Shown: positions 54,778 to 63,779, counted from the first letter of the stretch. The stretch is DNA of 64,000 nt from Nonomuraea dietziae (GCF_014195505.1 NZ_JACIBV010000003.1:186001-250000), one strand, 5' to 3'. Notes: generated by a model not told the origin, from the sequence alone. Translations and numbers: made by a program.

Positions 54778-56160
54778 TCAGGCAGCTCCCAAAGCCGGTT
54801 GGGCATGGGGTACGCGGCGCCGGGCGAGCGCCAGGTACAGCGGGATGGTGATCGCAAGGCTCACGATCCAACTGATGTCAGCCCCCGCCAACAGATCGGC
54901 GACCGGGCCGGTGTACAGCGCCGTGCTCATGAAGGGGATCTCCACCAGCACACCCACCGTGTAGGCCACGAGGGCGGGTGCGTCATACCTGCCGTATCGC
55001 CCGCCGTCTGCCCGGAACAGGTCGGCGACTGCGTAGTCGCCCTTGCGGATCAGGTAGAAGTCGATCAGGTTGACGGCCGTCCATGGGATGAAGACGTACT
55101 GGAGCATGATGATGAGGTTGGTGAAGCTATTGAGGAAGTCGTTCGACATGAGCGCCGCGCCTGCGGTGGCCAGCACGACGAGGAGCGCGCCGATGCCGGC
55201 CCTTCCCCGCGCCGTGGGCAGCCAGTCGGTGCGGAAGGTCTGCACCATGGTCACGACGGTGAGGGTCGCGCCGTAGAGGTTCATGGCGTTGAAGTGCATG
55301 ATCACGGCGGCGAAACTGAAGAGCACGATCGTGCTCAGCGGCTGTCCGAGTACGGCGGGCAGCCCGGTGAGCGCGTCGCCGTCGACGGAGATGGCGACGA
55401 TGACGCCGATCCCCATGGGGATCATGCCGCCCAGCACGGCTCCGCCGTACGTCCACCAGAACGTGGACTTCAGGCCCGCGGTGTGGGCGGGCATGTAGCG
55501 AGAGTAGTCGGAGACGTATGGCGCGAAGGCCAGCAGCCACAGCGCGCCGATCGCCATCGTGCCGAGGAATCCGCGGGCGGTCGGCACGCCGATGGCGAAC
55601 ACGTCCGCGCTGATGCGGCCCATCACGACCAGCCCGACTATCACCACGGCCAGGGACGTGATCGACACGGCCGTGATGATGTGACCGATCAGGTGGATGA
55701 GCCGGTAGCCGATGACCATGACCACGAGGCCGACCAGGGCGAAGACGAGGGCCAGCGGGGTCAGCGGCAACGACGGGAACACCGCGTGTACCGACTGTGC
55801 GCCGGAGACGATGTTGGCGGCGTAGATGCCTTCGTACATGACGAGCACCACGACCAGGATGACCAGGCAGCCGCGGACGCCGAACTGACCGCGGCTCTGG
55901 ATCATTTGCGGGATGCCGAGCCGGGGGCCCTGCGCGCTGTGCAGCGCCATGAACAGCCCGCCGAGCAGTTGTCCTGCGAGCAGCGCGATGATGCTCCACC
56001 AGAAGTCGAGCCCGTAGATGACCGGGGGCAGGCCGCCAGTGAGGATCGTCAGCGGCCCGATGTTGGCCGCGAACCAGATGCTGAACAGGTCGCGCGGGCG
56101 GCCGGTCCGCTCGTCGGCGGGGATGACGTCGATGGTGCGGTGTTCGACGAAGGCGCTCAT
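54778..56160 (-). CDS. NCS1-family permease (cytosine/purine-type)
   Basis: 460 residues, about 12 membrane segments. NCS1 features are DLFSIWFAANIGPLTILTGG near the N-terminus, RLGIPQMIQSRGQFG after segment 2, APYVSDYSRYMPAHT and TAVNLIDFYLIRKGDY in the C-terminal part. It imports nucleobases, hydantoins or related amines by cation symport. ATG at 56160 overlaps the aldehyde dehydrogenase stop (ATGA), making it the last gene of a four-gene operon; it presumably imports the substrate that the upstream enzymes oxidise. Confidence 0.9.
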   Translation of the reverse strand: MSAFVEHRTIDVIPADERTGRPRDLFSIWFAANIGPLTILTGGLPPVIYGLDFWWSIIALLAGQLLGGLFMALHSAQGPRLGIPQMIQSRGQFGVRGCLVILVVVLVMYEGIYAANIVSGAQSVHAVFPSLPLTPLALVFALVGLVVMVIGYRLIHLIGHIITAVSITSLAVVIVGLVVMGRISADVFAIGVPTARGFLGTMAIGALWLLAFAPYVSDYSRYMPAHTAGLKSTFWWTYGGAVLGGMIPMGIGVIVAISVDGDALTGLPAVLGQPLSTIVLFSFAAVIMHFNAMNLYGATLTVVTMVQTFRTDWLPTARGRAGIGALLVVLATAGAALMSNDFLNSFTNLIIMLQYVFIPWTAVNLIDFYLIRKGDYAVADLFRADGGRYGRYDAPALVAYTVGVLVEIPFMSTALYTGPVADLLAGADISWIVSLAITIPLYLALARRRVPHAQPALGAA

Positions 56161-57584
56161 GGCAGTGTCCAGGGGGTCGAGGGTGAGCCGAGGTAGGCGA
56201 CCTTGAGCTGGGTGAACTCGGTGATCGTCTCGAGCCCGCCCTCCTCGCCCTGGCCGGACAGGCCGTGGCCTTCGTAGGGGACGTGGGCGTGATCGCGGTA
56301 GGGGCAGTTCGTCCAGACGATCCCGGCGTCGAGGCGGTCGGTCAGGTCGAGCGCCACGTCCAGCCGGTGGGTCCACACTGTGGCGGCCAGGCCGTACGGC
56401 GTGCCGTTGGCGATGCGCACGGCCTCGTCGAGGTCGCGGTAGCGCATGACCGACACCACCGGTCCGAAGATCTCTTCCTGGGCCGCGGCCATGGCGGGGG
56501 TGACGCCCTCCAGGACGGTCGGTTCGAGGAAGGCGCCGACCGCGGATGGGTTCCCGCCGGCGATGATCGAGGCGCCCTCGTCGACGGCTCGGCTGAGGTG
56601 CTCCTGTACTTCGGCCCGATGCTGCTGGCTGATCAGCGCCCCGACCTGGGTCGCCGGATCGAGCGGATCGCCGACGGCGATCCCGGCGGTGGCGCGCAGG
56701 AACAGCTCCATGAACTGCTCGGCGATCTGCTCATCGAGCAGCAGGCGAGATCCTGCGGTGCACACTTGGCCCGCGTTGAAGAAGGCGTGGTGGACCGAGG
56801 CGCGCGCGGCGCTCTGGAGGTCGGCGTGCTTGGTGACGATGTTGGCCGTCTTGCCGCCGAGCTCGAGGTGGCAGCTCGCGGTGCTCGCCTGCCTGATGCT
56901 TCGGCCGATGGCGGTCGAGCCGGTGAACGTGATCTTCTTGACGCCGGGGTGGGCGGCCAGCAGCGCTCCGGTTCCGGCGTCGCCGTTGAGGATGTTGACC
57001 ACGCCGGGCGGGAAGCCCGCCCGCAGGCACAGCTTGCCGTACAGGATCGAGGTGAGCGGGCTCTGCTCGGCCATCTTCAGTACGACCGTGTTGCCGGTGG
57101 CCAGTGCGGGTGCGGTCTTGGTGACGGCGAAGAAGAAGGGAAAGTTCCACGGGGCGATGGCCGCCACGACGCCGTACGGCTCGCGGCGCGAATGGGTGAG
57201 GTGACCGGGTTGTTCCGCGTAGGTGGCACCGCGGATGTTCTGTGGGAGGGTGGCGTAGTAGTCGAGGAGGTCGGCGCAGACCGCGACGTCGTCGCGGCAG
57301 TCGGAGATCGGGCGCCCGCTGTCGCGCGCCTCGAGTGTCGCGATTTCGGAGGCGTCGGCGCGGATCAGGTCGGCGAGACGGCGCAGCAGGGCGGCGCGTT
57401 CGGCCGCGGGCACGTGCCGCCAGGTGTGGCCGGCTCGGGTGGCGGCGTCTACGGCGGCGTTGACCTCCGCCTGGCCGCCGAGCGCGACGGTGTCCAGCAC
57501 CTCGTCGGTAGCAGGGTCGACGGTCGTGAACGTCTCGCCCTTTTCCGAAGGCCGCTCTTCGCCGTCGATGAGGTGAGCGTTCAT
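56157..57584 (-). CDS. NAD(P)-dependent aldehyde dehydrogenase
   Basis: 475 residues, complete. Cofactor site APWNFPFFFAVTKTAPALAT, Rossmann GxTxxG motif FTGSTAIG, general base in CHLELGGKTANIV, nucleophile in FFNAGQVCTAGSRL, and the C-terminal EEIFGPVVSVMRY. It oxidises an aldehyde to an acid, of the betaine-aldehyde/4-aminobutanal-like broad class. ATG at 57584 overlaps the TGA of the Gfo/Idh gene (TGATG) and its stop overlaps the permease start. Confidence 0.93.
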   Translation of the reverse strand: MNAHLIDGEERPSEKGETFTTVDPATDEVLDTVALGGQAEVNAAVDAATRAGHTWRHVPAAERAALLRRLADLIRADASEIATLEARDSGRPISDCRDDVAVCADLLDYYATLPQNIRGATYAEQPGHLTHSRREPYGVVAAIAPWNFPFFFAVTKTAPALATGNTVVLKMAEQSPLTSILYGKLCLRAGFPPGVVNILNGDAGTGALLAAHPGVKKITFTGSTAIGRSIRQASTASCHLELGGKTANIVTKHADLQSAARASVHHAFFNAGQVCTAGSRLLLDEQIAEQFMELFLRATAGIAVGDPLDPATQVGALISQQHRAEVQEHLSRAVDEGASIIAGGNPSAVGAFLEPTVLEGVTPAMAAAQEEIFGPVVSVMRYRDLDEAVRIANGTPYGLAATVWTHRLDVALDLTDRLDAGIVWTNCPYRDHAHVPYEGHGLSGQGEEGGLETITEFTQLKVAYLGSPSTPWTLP

Positions 57585-58555
57585 CACATGCTCCCGGCGA
57601 CAGCGACGGGACCACGGGTGGTTAGCGACTCCTGTAGGGCCAGCGCCGCAGCGAGGGCGGCCCGCCCTTCCGGCCCGCTGACCAGCGGCGCCAGGCCGTT
57701 GCGGGCCGTCGCGACGAAGCTGGCCGTCTCGGCGGTGTACATGCCGGTGTTCATCGCGTCCGGGTACTCGACGGTCCCGGCGGCGTTGATGACCACGCCG
57801 TGGTCGCGTTCGGTCAGGTAGGCGCAGCCGTCCACACCGACGTACGCCAGGGCGTGGTCGCCGTTGGATAGCCTGGCTTGGTCGGGCAGTGCCCAGCTGG
57901 TCTCGTGCGCGCCGACGCTCCCGTTGGCGAAACGGAGCGTGGCAACGATCGACGCGGCACCCTCCAGGCCGGGGATCTTGGTTTCCGAGGCCACGCCGTA
58001 CACCTCGACGATGGGTGAGCCGGTGATCCACTGGAGTGCGTCGAGGTCGTGGACGGCCAAGTAGAGCGGCAGCGTGGTCTGGCCCTGCTGGCGGCGTCCC
58101 TCGGAGGCGGGCCAGTTGCGGCGGGTGAAGGTGTGGACGGGAGCGCCCAGCACCCCCTCCATCGCTCGCTGCCGGATGGCCAGGTAGCGGAGGTCGGATC
58201 GCAGCGAATGCCCGATGACCAGGCGACCCCCGGGGTCGGCGGCGACCATCGCGTCCGCGTCGGCGAGCGTGGTTGCGATCGGCTTCTCGCAGAAGACGTA
58301 TTTGCCGGCGTGCAGCGCGGCGATCACCGCGTCCGTGTGCAGCCCGTCGGGGGTGCTCACGAAGACGGCGTCGACGTCGGCCGCGGTGACGATCTCGGCG
58401 AAATCCGTGGAGAAGCGAACCCCATCGGGTAGCAGCTCGGCAGCGCCTGGATCGACGTCGCAGCAGGCGGTCAGCCGGGCGTCGCCGATGTCGTTCAGCG
58501 CGGCGACGCGGATCCGGCCCATCCAGCCCAGGCCGACGACAGCACAGTTGACCAT
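57584..58555 (-). CDS. Gfo/Idh/MocA-family oxidoreductase
   Basis: 323 residues from the ATG at 58555 (GAGGAAGGAAAC upstream). N-terminal Rossmann domain with VVGLGWMGRIRVAAL, then AVFVSTPDGLHTDAVIAAL and the EKPIATT motif carrying the conserved lysine. The substrate-binding domain has LYLAVHDLDALQWITG, whose histidine is part of the active site. The family oxidises sugar, inositol or amine-like substrates with NAD(P). It begins 13 bp after the regulator gene and is coupled to the aldehyde dehydrogenase. Confidence 0.9.
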   Translation of the reverse strand: MVNCAVVGLGWMGRIRVAALNDIGDARLTACCDVDPGAAELLPDGVRFSTDFAEIVTAADVDAVFVSTPDGLHTDAVIAALHAGKYVFCEKPIATTLADADAMVAADPGGRLVIGHSLRSDLRYLAIRQRAMEGVLGAPVHTFTRRNWPASEGRRQQGQTTLPLYLAVHDLDALQWITGSPIVEVYGVASETKIPGLEGAASIVATLRFANGSVGAHETSWALPDQARLSNGDHALAYVGVDGCAYLTERDHGVVINAAGTVEYPDAMNTGMYTAETASFVATARNGLAPLVSGPEGRAALAAALALQESLTTRGPVAVAGSM

Positions 58556-58568
58556 GATGTTTCCTTCC

Positions 58569-59579
58569 TCAAACTCGACGGGCCGCGGGGAGCGCGACCC
58601 GGAGGCTGTTCTCGGCGAAGTCCCTGACGAGCTCGTGCATGTGCTCGCACGACATCCAGCGGCGGCCCATGACCGCCGCGATGCCGAGACCGTCGAGCAG
58701 CCCCAGTAGTTGCTCGACGATGTCCGCCGGTGGGTCCTCGGGGCGAAATTCACCCGAGGCGACGCCTTGTTCGATCACGTCGAAGAAGTACTGCCGGAAG
58801 CGGTCTGCCATGGCGGTGTCCGCGTCGGCTATCTGGCCGTGGATGGCGACCCGGAAGTACTCGAACCACAAGATGAACTCCTCGCGTTCGACCCCCGATT
58901 CCGGAATGGACAGCAGGATCAGGCGAGCGAGCCGGTCGGCGGCGCTCAATCCGGGGGTTGCCATGATCGCGTCGCGGCGGCCGCACGCCTCGTCGTTGGC
59001 TTGGCGTAGCGCTTTGACCAGGATCTGGTTCTTGTTCTCGAAGTAGTAGTGCACGACCCCGGTGGACAGTCCGGCGTGCCTGGCGACCGCTCTGATGGTG
59101 GTGGCGTCGAGGCCGTCGGCGACGACTATGGCCCGCGCGGCCTGCAGGAGCTGTTCCTCTCTGCTCTGGCTGACCTCGTCCGGCGCTGAGGTGAGGAGCT
59201 TCTCCTGCCAGGCGGGGGCGAGTGCGTCGATTTCGTCGCGGTGCTCGCGCACCTTCTTCAGCAGCCGCCATGCGGTGGCGTAGGACAGTCCCAGCTCGTC
59301 GGCCAGGGATTGAGCGGTCACGCGTCCGCCGGAGGCGCGCTCTTTGACGATCGCGGCGAACCATAGACGCAGCGGCGTCGAGGAACCGTGGAAGAGCGTT
59401 TTCGCGGTCGGGCTGAGCTGTTCGCCGCAGTGGGCACAGCTGTACACGCGGCGGTTGTGGAGCCGGTGGAAGGTGCGCTCCTCGGCGCAGCGCTGACAGC
59501 GGGCGTGCCGGCCGTCCGGGCTGAACCGGACGCGCCACAGCTGCTCCAGGCACGTGTCCTCATCCAGAATCATATCCAT
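58569..59579 (-). CDS. IS1595-type zinc-ribbon/HTH fused to a TetR regulator
   Basis: 336 residues with two DNA-binding parts. Residues 10-125 match the N-terminus of IS1595-family transposases: a zinc ribbon with Cys28/Cys31 and Cys48/Cys51, TLFHGSSTPLRLWFAAIVKE, and the HTH SLADELGLSYATAWRLLKKV. No transposase catalytic domain follows. Instead a TetR HTH begins at about 140 (QLLQAARAIVVADGLDATTI, HAGLSTGVVHYYFENKNQ) with a BetI-like C-terminal domain to residue 330. One uninterrupted frame with good codon usage starts at the ATG at 59579 and sits 13 bp before the Gfo/Idh gene. It probably autoregulates the operon through the palindromes upstream. Confidence 0.88.
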   Translation of the reverse strand: MDMILDEDTCLEQLWRVRFSPDGRHARCQRCAEERTFHRLHNRRVYSCAHCGEQLSPTAKTLFHGSSTPLRLWFAAIVKERASGGRVTAQSLADELGLSYATAWRLLKKVREHRDEIDALAPAWQEKLLTSAPDEVSQSREEQLLQAARAIVVADGLDATTIRAVARHAGLSTGVVHYYFENKNQILVKALRQANDEACGRRDAIMATPGLSAADRLARLILLSIPESGVEREEFILWFEYFRVAIHGQIADADTAMADRFRQYFFDVIEQGVASGEFRPEDPPADIVEQLLGLLDGLGIAAVMGRRWMSCEHMHELVRDFAENSLRVALPAARRV

Positions 59580-59615
59580 CTGACCACGTAATTCTGTGCG
59601 AATTGATTGGCTCGA

Positions 59616-59667
59616 CTGGGCTGTAAGAACTCACAGCCCAGCTATACGTGTTTAAATGAATAAACAC
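59616..59667 (-). promoter_or_regulatory. Two perfect palindromes upstream of the regulator operon
   Basis: ctgggctgt/acagcccag (9-bp arms at 59616-59624 and 59633-59641, 8-bp spacer) and gtgttta/taaacac (7-bp arms at 59648-59654 and 59661-59667, 6-bp spacer). They lie in an AT-rich promoter region 37-88 bp before the start of the TetR-fusion gene. They are the obvious candidate operators, and two different sites could serve the two DNA-binding domains; that is inference. Confidence 0.6.
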
Positions 59668-60092
59668 TTGCTGTTTGTTCAGGACCATAGATTCGTAAGA
59701 ACGAAAATGTCAAGGTTGGACATATGGCCGATCTCTCATGCGCCGCTTCGTCACAGCCGTTTCACTGATCAACCGAACCAAGACGGGTTGCGTAGGTACT
59801 CGGGCGACCAGAGTCGATGTCCAACTGCGCGCGACAGGAGCACGGCAACCGTGGGCTCACCGTAAGACGAAGGGTGTGCTCCGCGAAACGAGAGACGTTG
59901 GTGCAACTGACACCGACAAGCGCCGCTCATCCTCACCGACGAGATCACCCAAACTCGGCGCCGACACCGGCTGAGGAAGGCCCGGGAGTTGTCTCCGCTG
60001 GATCACTTTGTTGCCCGGGGATGATCTCGTGGTCTGCGCGGGGGAGTATGGGACTCGCCCCGTGCGTCGAGAGAACGAGAAGAGAAGTTGCG
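59668..60092. other. Stretch without a recognised gene
   Basis: AT-rich at the left end (promoter side of the minus-strand operon), then ordinary composition. Short plus-strand frames exist, but none has a domain, and they read into the GNAT gene without a better start than 60093. Confidence 0.4.
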
Positions 60093-60614
60093 ATGAGTCA
60101 AGCCGGTTACACCCATGGTGACATCACGCTGCGCAGGGGAGGGGCTGAGTTCATCGGTCGGCTGGAGCCACTGTGGCTGGCGCTGCACGAGCACCACAAG
60201 TCCGTCCAACCAGGATTCGCGTACTTCTCAGACGAGCGCTCCTGGGAGCTGCGCCGTTCCTGTTATCGGCGTTGGATTCTGCAGGAGGGCTCGTTCATCC
60301 TGCTTGCCGAACGTCACAGCCGGGCAGTCGGTTACGCCTTTGTAGAGGTCCAGTCCGGGCCCGACGATACCTGGGTGACGGGTAGCCGTGTCGCGGAGCT
60401 TAAGACGCTCTCCGTTGCTCCGGCTGAGCGAGGCAAAGGCGTTGGCACGCTCCTGTTGGACGAAGTGGACGACGAGTTGAACAGGCTCGGCATCGGTGAT
60501 CTGCTCATCGGGACCCTGGCAGCCAACTCCGGTGCCCAGCGCCTCTATGAGCGCCGGGGACTGCGCCCGGTCCTCATGCACTATGCCCGCTTCTCCGCCG
60601 ACCCGGACAACTAG
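60093..60614 (+). CDS. GNAT-family N-acetyltransferase
   Basis: 173 residues from the ATG at 60093 (AGAGAAG upstream). Motif A, AELKTLSVAPAERGKGVGTL, has the acetyl-CoA pyrophosphate loop RGKGVG. Motif B is in TLAANSGAQRLYERRGLRPV. The N-terminal part (WLALHEHHKSVQPGFAYFSD) is typical of small-molecule or antibiotic acetyltransferases. Substrate unknown. It stands alone between the catabolic operon and an IS630 element. Confidence 0.88.
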   Translation: MSQAGYTHGDITLRRGGAEFIGRLEPLWLALHEHHKSVQPGFAYFSDERSWELRRSCYRRWILQEGSFILLAERHSRAVGYAFVEVQSGPDDTWVTGSRVAELKTLSVAPAERGKGVGTLLLDEVDDELNRLGIGDLLIGTLAANSGAQRLYERRGLRPVLMHYARFSADPDN

Positions 60615-60822
60615 GTTGTTGGGAAAGTTGCGCCCGCCCCGTAGCCGTTCGAGCGCGGGAGGCGCCCCGCTGCGTGGTTGGGATCGCCAGAGTATGCCCA
60701 GCATGAAGGCGACGCTCCGCCTGGCCATCGCACGCACCAGATGCCGCGGCCCTGCCCTGTGGGCAGACGGCGATGCTTCCCGGGCACGGGACATGGGACC
60801 AGCCGCTAGGTCGGCACGGCTA

Positions 60823-62184
60823 GTGTCATGCGCCTGAAATTCGGCGGATAAGTTCTTATTCTTGGCATATGGGAAATTCAGGCCCGTCGGCCGTAGAGAT
60901 CAAGTTAACGAGCACGGAGCGAGCTCGGTTGCATGGTCTGACGGTGGATGCGTCGGGACTGGCCGGCCGCGCGCGGATCGTGCTGGCCTGCGCCGAGCCG
61001 GGCGCCAGCAACGCGCAGGTGGCACGGGATCTCGGGATGAACGTGGCGACGGTGCGCCGGTGGCGCGCCGCTTACGCGCAGGGCGGGATAGATGCCCTGC
61101 TGGACAGGCCCCGAACCGGGCGGCCCAAGGCCGAGCTGACGGTCACCGAGGAAGAACGCGTCACGCTGCAGCGGTAGGCGCGCCGAGCGAAGTCGTCGCA
61201 GGTCCTAGCGATGCGGGCGAAGATCGTGCTGGGCTGCGCGGACGGCAAGGACAACCAGCGGATCGCTGCCGAACTGCGGGTGCATCCGGACACGGTCTCC
61301 AAGTGGCGCTCGCGCTTCCTGCGGCTGCGGCTGGACGGGCTGATCGACGAGCCGCGACCTGGCCGACCACCTTGGACCAGGTCGAGCAGGTGGTGGTGGC
61401 CACCTTGGAACAGACACCGACAGGCGCCACGCACTGGACGCGGGCCTCGATGGCCAAGCGCAGCGGGCTGTCCAAGTCGACGATCGGGCGGATTTGGCGC
61501 GACTTCGAGCTTAAGCCGCACCGGGCCGACACCTTCAAGCTGTCCACGGATCCGTTGTTCGTGGAGAAGGTCGTCGACGTGGTCGGGCTCTACCACCATC
61601 CGCCCGAGCGGGCCGTGGTGCTGTGCGTCGATGAGAAATCCCAGATCCAGGCACTGGACCGATCCCAGCCGGTGCTGCCGATGATGCCGGGCATGCCCGA
61701 GCGGCGCACCCATGACTATGTGCGTAACGGCATCACCAGCCTGTTCGCCGCCTTCAACATCGCTGACGGCACGGTGATCGGCGAACTGCACCGCCAGCAC
61801 CGCGCCGCCGAGTTCAAGAAGTTCCTGGTCACCATCGACAAGACGGTGCCGACCGAGCTGGACGTCCACCTGATCTGCGACAACTACGGCACCCACAAAA
61901 CTCCGGCGATCAAGGCCTGGCTGGCCCGTCATTCCCGCTTCCACATGCACTTCACACCCACCGGCTCCTCCTGGATCAACCAGGTGGAGCGCTGGTTCGG
62001 CTACCTGACCGATCAGCTGATCCGCCGCGGTGCCCACAAGAGCGTCCAAGCGCTGGAGATGGACATCCGCGCCTGGGTGACTCAGTGGAACGAAGACCCC
62101 AAGCCGTTCGTGTGGGTCAAAACCGCCGAAGAGATCCTCGAATCCCTCGCTAAATATTGCCGCCGAATTTCAGGCGCATGACAC
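60823..62184 (+). mobile_element. Complete IS630-family insertion sequence with perfect 25-bp terminal repeats
   Basis: Left end 60823-60847 begins gtgtcatgcgcctgaaatt. Right end 62160-62184 is its exact reverse complement. Each end is flanked by TA (60821-60822 and 62185-62186), the usual IS630/Tc1-type target duplication, and the surrounding CTAG is shared. Element length is 1,362 bp. The single transposase gene inside is broken by a stop codon and a frameshift, so the copy can move only if transposase is supplied from elsewhere. Confidence 0.9.
60869..62181 (+). pseudogene. IS630-family transposase with nonsense codon and frameshift
   Basis: ATG at 60869 starts MGNSGPSAVEIKLTSTERAR. A first HTH (NAQVARDLGMNVATVRRWRA, then GRPKAELTVTEEERVTLQR) ends at TAG 61175-61177, where related proteins have tryptophan (TGG). 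The same frame continues with a second, homologous HTH block (RAKIVLGCADGKDNQRIAAE, VHPDTVSKWRSRFLRLRLDG). A 1-nt loss near 61368 shifts to the frame carrying the DDE domain: VVLCVDEKSQIQALDRSQP, VHLICDNYGTHKTPAIKAWL and FTPTGSSWINQVERWFGYLT. The C-terminus overlaps the right terminal repeat. Confidence 0.88.
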
Positions 62185-62244
62185 TAGATGGTTGATGCCA
62201 AGGCATAGCTGCGGAGATAGGGCGAGAGTGCCGATCCTCGGTGT

Positions 62245-62702
62245 GTGAGCAACGAGTTAGACACTCTCGCAACCGCACTGTACGTCCAGATCGATGACGC
62301 GTTGAAGGCCCAGCCGCAGCTGGCTCCGTGGCGGCCGAAGATCGGTATCACGCCCATGCTCAGCGATGCCGAGTTAGTCACCCTGGCGGTGCTGTCGGTG
62401 CTGCTGGGCTTCACCTCCGAACGGCGATGGCTGCGCTACGCCCGCACGCAGCTGAAGGCCATGTTCCCGTCCCTGCCTGGCCAGCCCGCTTACAACCGGC
62501 GGTTGCGCCACGTGTCCGGGCTGGTCATGCACATGATCCGGATGCTGGCCGCCGATACCACGCTGTGGAGCGATGATGTGTGGATGGCCGACTCCACTCC
62601 CATCGAATGCGGCCGCTCCCGCGAGACGGCCAAGCGGTCGCAGCTGGCCGGGTGGGCACAGTACGGCTACTGCGCCTCCCACTCCCGCTACTTTTGGGGA
62701 TT
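62245..62702 (+). pseudogene. IS982-family transposase, N-terminal part only
   Basis: From a GTG at 62245: NELDTLATALYVQIDDALKA, MLSDAELVTLAVLSVLLGFT, SERRWLRYARTQLKAMFPSL and QPAYNRRLRHVSGLV, then WMADSTPIECGRSRETAKRS and YGYCASHSRYFWG. This matches the start of IS982-type transposases up to just past the first catalytic aspartate region. At about 62703 the sequence changes to part of a transporter gene, so roughly half of the transposase is missing. Confidence 0.8.
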
Positions 62703-62890
62703 GCACGCTCGCGCAGGGCCTGTCGGATTTCCTGATGCCGCTGACCTCCTCCGTCGGCGCCCTGCTCGCGGGTGTGGTCGTGGCGGCTCTCGGTTACGCC
62801 GCGCTGGCCGCCTCCTGGGGTGTCCTCCTGACGGTACTGCTTGCTGGTTGTCGTCGTGCGGTCCCGTTGCGGGACAGGAAGAAGAAATGA
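62703..62890 (+). pseudogene. MFS transporter C-terminal fragment
   Basis: LAQGLSDFLMPLTSSVGALL and AGVVVAALGYAALAASWGVL, then LAGCRRAVPLRDRKKK before a stop. It is the final two membrane segments and basic tail of a drug-efflux-type MFS protein. It directly follows the truncated IS982 transposase, marking a deletion or insertion junction. Confidence 0.6.
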
Positions 62891-63013
62891 CCGCGGATCG
62901 CGGTCACACCTTCTTTCCACCCGGGTCCTCAGCCACTCCCTGCGCCCGGCACGGGCGCCGGGCTCGGTCATCGGTGTGGTGTCCATGATCATCCTTTCCA
63001 GCGGTGGCCGTCG

Positions 63014-63520
63014 TCAGAAGCGCCAACGGGTGGGCGCGAACTTGTCGCTGGTCGGGAAGCCGAACACGGTGACCGGGTCGACCTCGTAAACGGCGAAGGG
63101 GCCCTCGCCCGCGGTCGGCGCCGCGTAGGGGGCGGTGAACGCGGCGCCATCGACGGTCACCGGCCAGTCGTACTTCGCCTTGTACGCGGCGGCGACGCGC
63201 TGAAGCCGCCGCGGGTCGGTGACCCGCTTGGCCTTGCCCTCGACCACCAGGTCCAGGTCGTCGCAGGACGTCGCGACCGAGCAGTGGGCGTCGGCGTCGA
63301 GGTTGCGGCTCTTGCGGGCGGCCGGGTCTGACGAGAGGTACAGCGCCTCGTCCACCCAGACCGCGAACACGGGCCGCACGTGCGGCCGCCCGCTTGGGTG
63401 GTTCGTCGCGGTCCAGTAGGCCCGCGACCCGGCCAGCCGCTCGCGCGCCTCTGCCCACGGCGCCGGCCTGCCCCCGTCGGTGCCCAGCACCTGCGCGGAG
63501 GTTGGCTCCTTGACATTCAC
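63014..63520 (-). CDS. Pyridoxamine 5'-phosphate oxidase-type (PPOX) protein
   Basis: 168 residues from the GTG at 63520 (GAGAGGAG 8 nt upstream). The split-barrel flavin fold is shown by SRAYWTATNHPSGRPHVRPV, FAVWVDEALYLSSDPAARKS, DAHCSVATSCDDLDLVVEG and the C-terminal TVFGFPTSDKFAPTRWRF. Members bind FMN, F420 or haem and reduce small molecules; the cofactor here cannot be told. It lies next to an FMN-reductase remnant on the same strand. Confidence 0.88.
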   Translation of the reverse strand: MNVKEPTSAQVLGTDGGRPAPWAEARERLAGSRAYWTATNHPSGRPHVRPVFAVWVDEALYLSSDPAARKSRNLDADAHCSVATSCDDLDLVVEGKAKRVTDPRRLQRVAAAYKAKYDWPVTVDGAAFTAPYAAPTAGEGPFAVYEVDPVTVFGFPTSDKFAPTRWRF

Positions 63521-63560
63521 TGTCGTTGCTCCTCTCGGACTTCTTTTCGGACGGGGAAGA

Positions 63561-63746
63561 TCAGGCGGGGTAGGGAGACGCCGAGCGCACTTCGCGCAGC
63601 GCCGCGGCCCACCAGACAAGCTGGTCGAGGGTCGCGTCGACGGTCGCGTGGCACTCGGCTGTCGGTTTCGGCCACGTGCCGTCCGCGCTGAAGTGGGTCC
63701 AGTAGTCGGGCAGCGCCATGGTGTCGCGCACGGTCGTGGCGTGCAT
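63561..63746 (-). pseudogene. NAD(P)H-dependent FMN reductase-like C-terminal fragment
   Basis: About 55 codons: MALPDYWTHFSADGTWPKPT, then HATVDATLDQLVWWAAALRE and SPYPA at the end. The pattern (YWTHFxxDG...LDxLxWWxxALxxAR...PYPA) resembles the C-terminus of NADPH-dependent FMN reductase/flavodoxin-like proteins. The nucleotide- and flavin-binding N-terminus is missing. It would place a reductase beside the PPOX gene before the damage. Confidence 0.5.
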
Positions 63747-63779
63747 AAGAGGCCGAGCAGCTTCAATCCGGCGCGCGTA

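Noticed and set aside
54799..57821. Two long plus-strand frames opposite the permease and aldehyde dehydrogenase genes
   Set aside because: Histidine-, glycine- and aspartate-rich shadow frames; the minus strand carries clear family motifs and overlapping start/stop signals.
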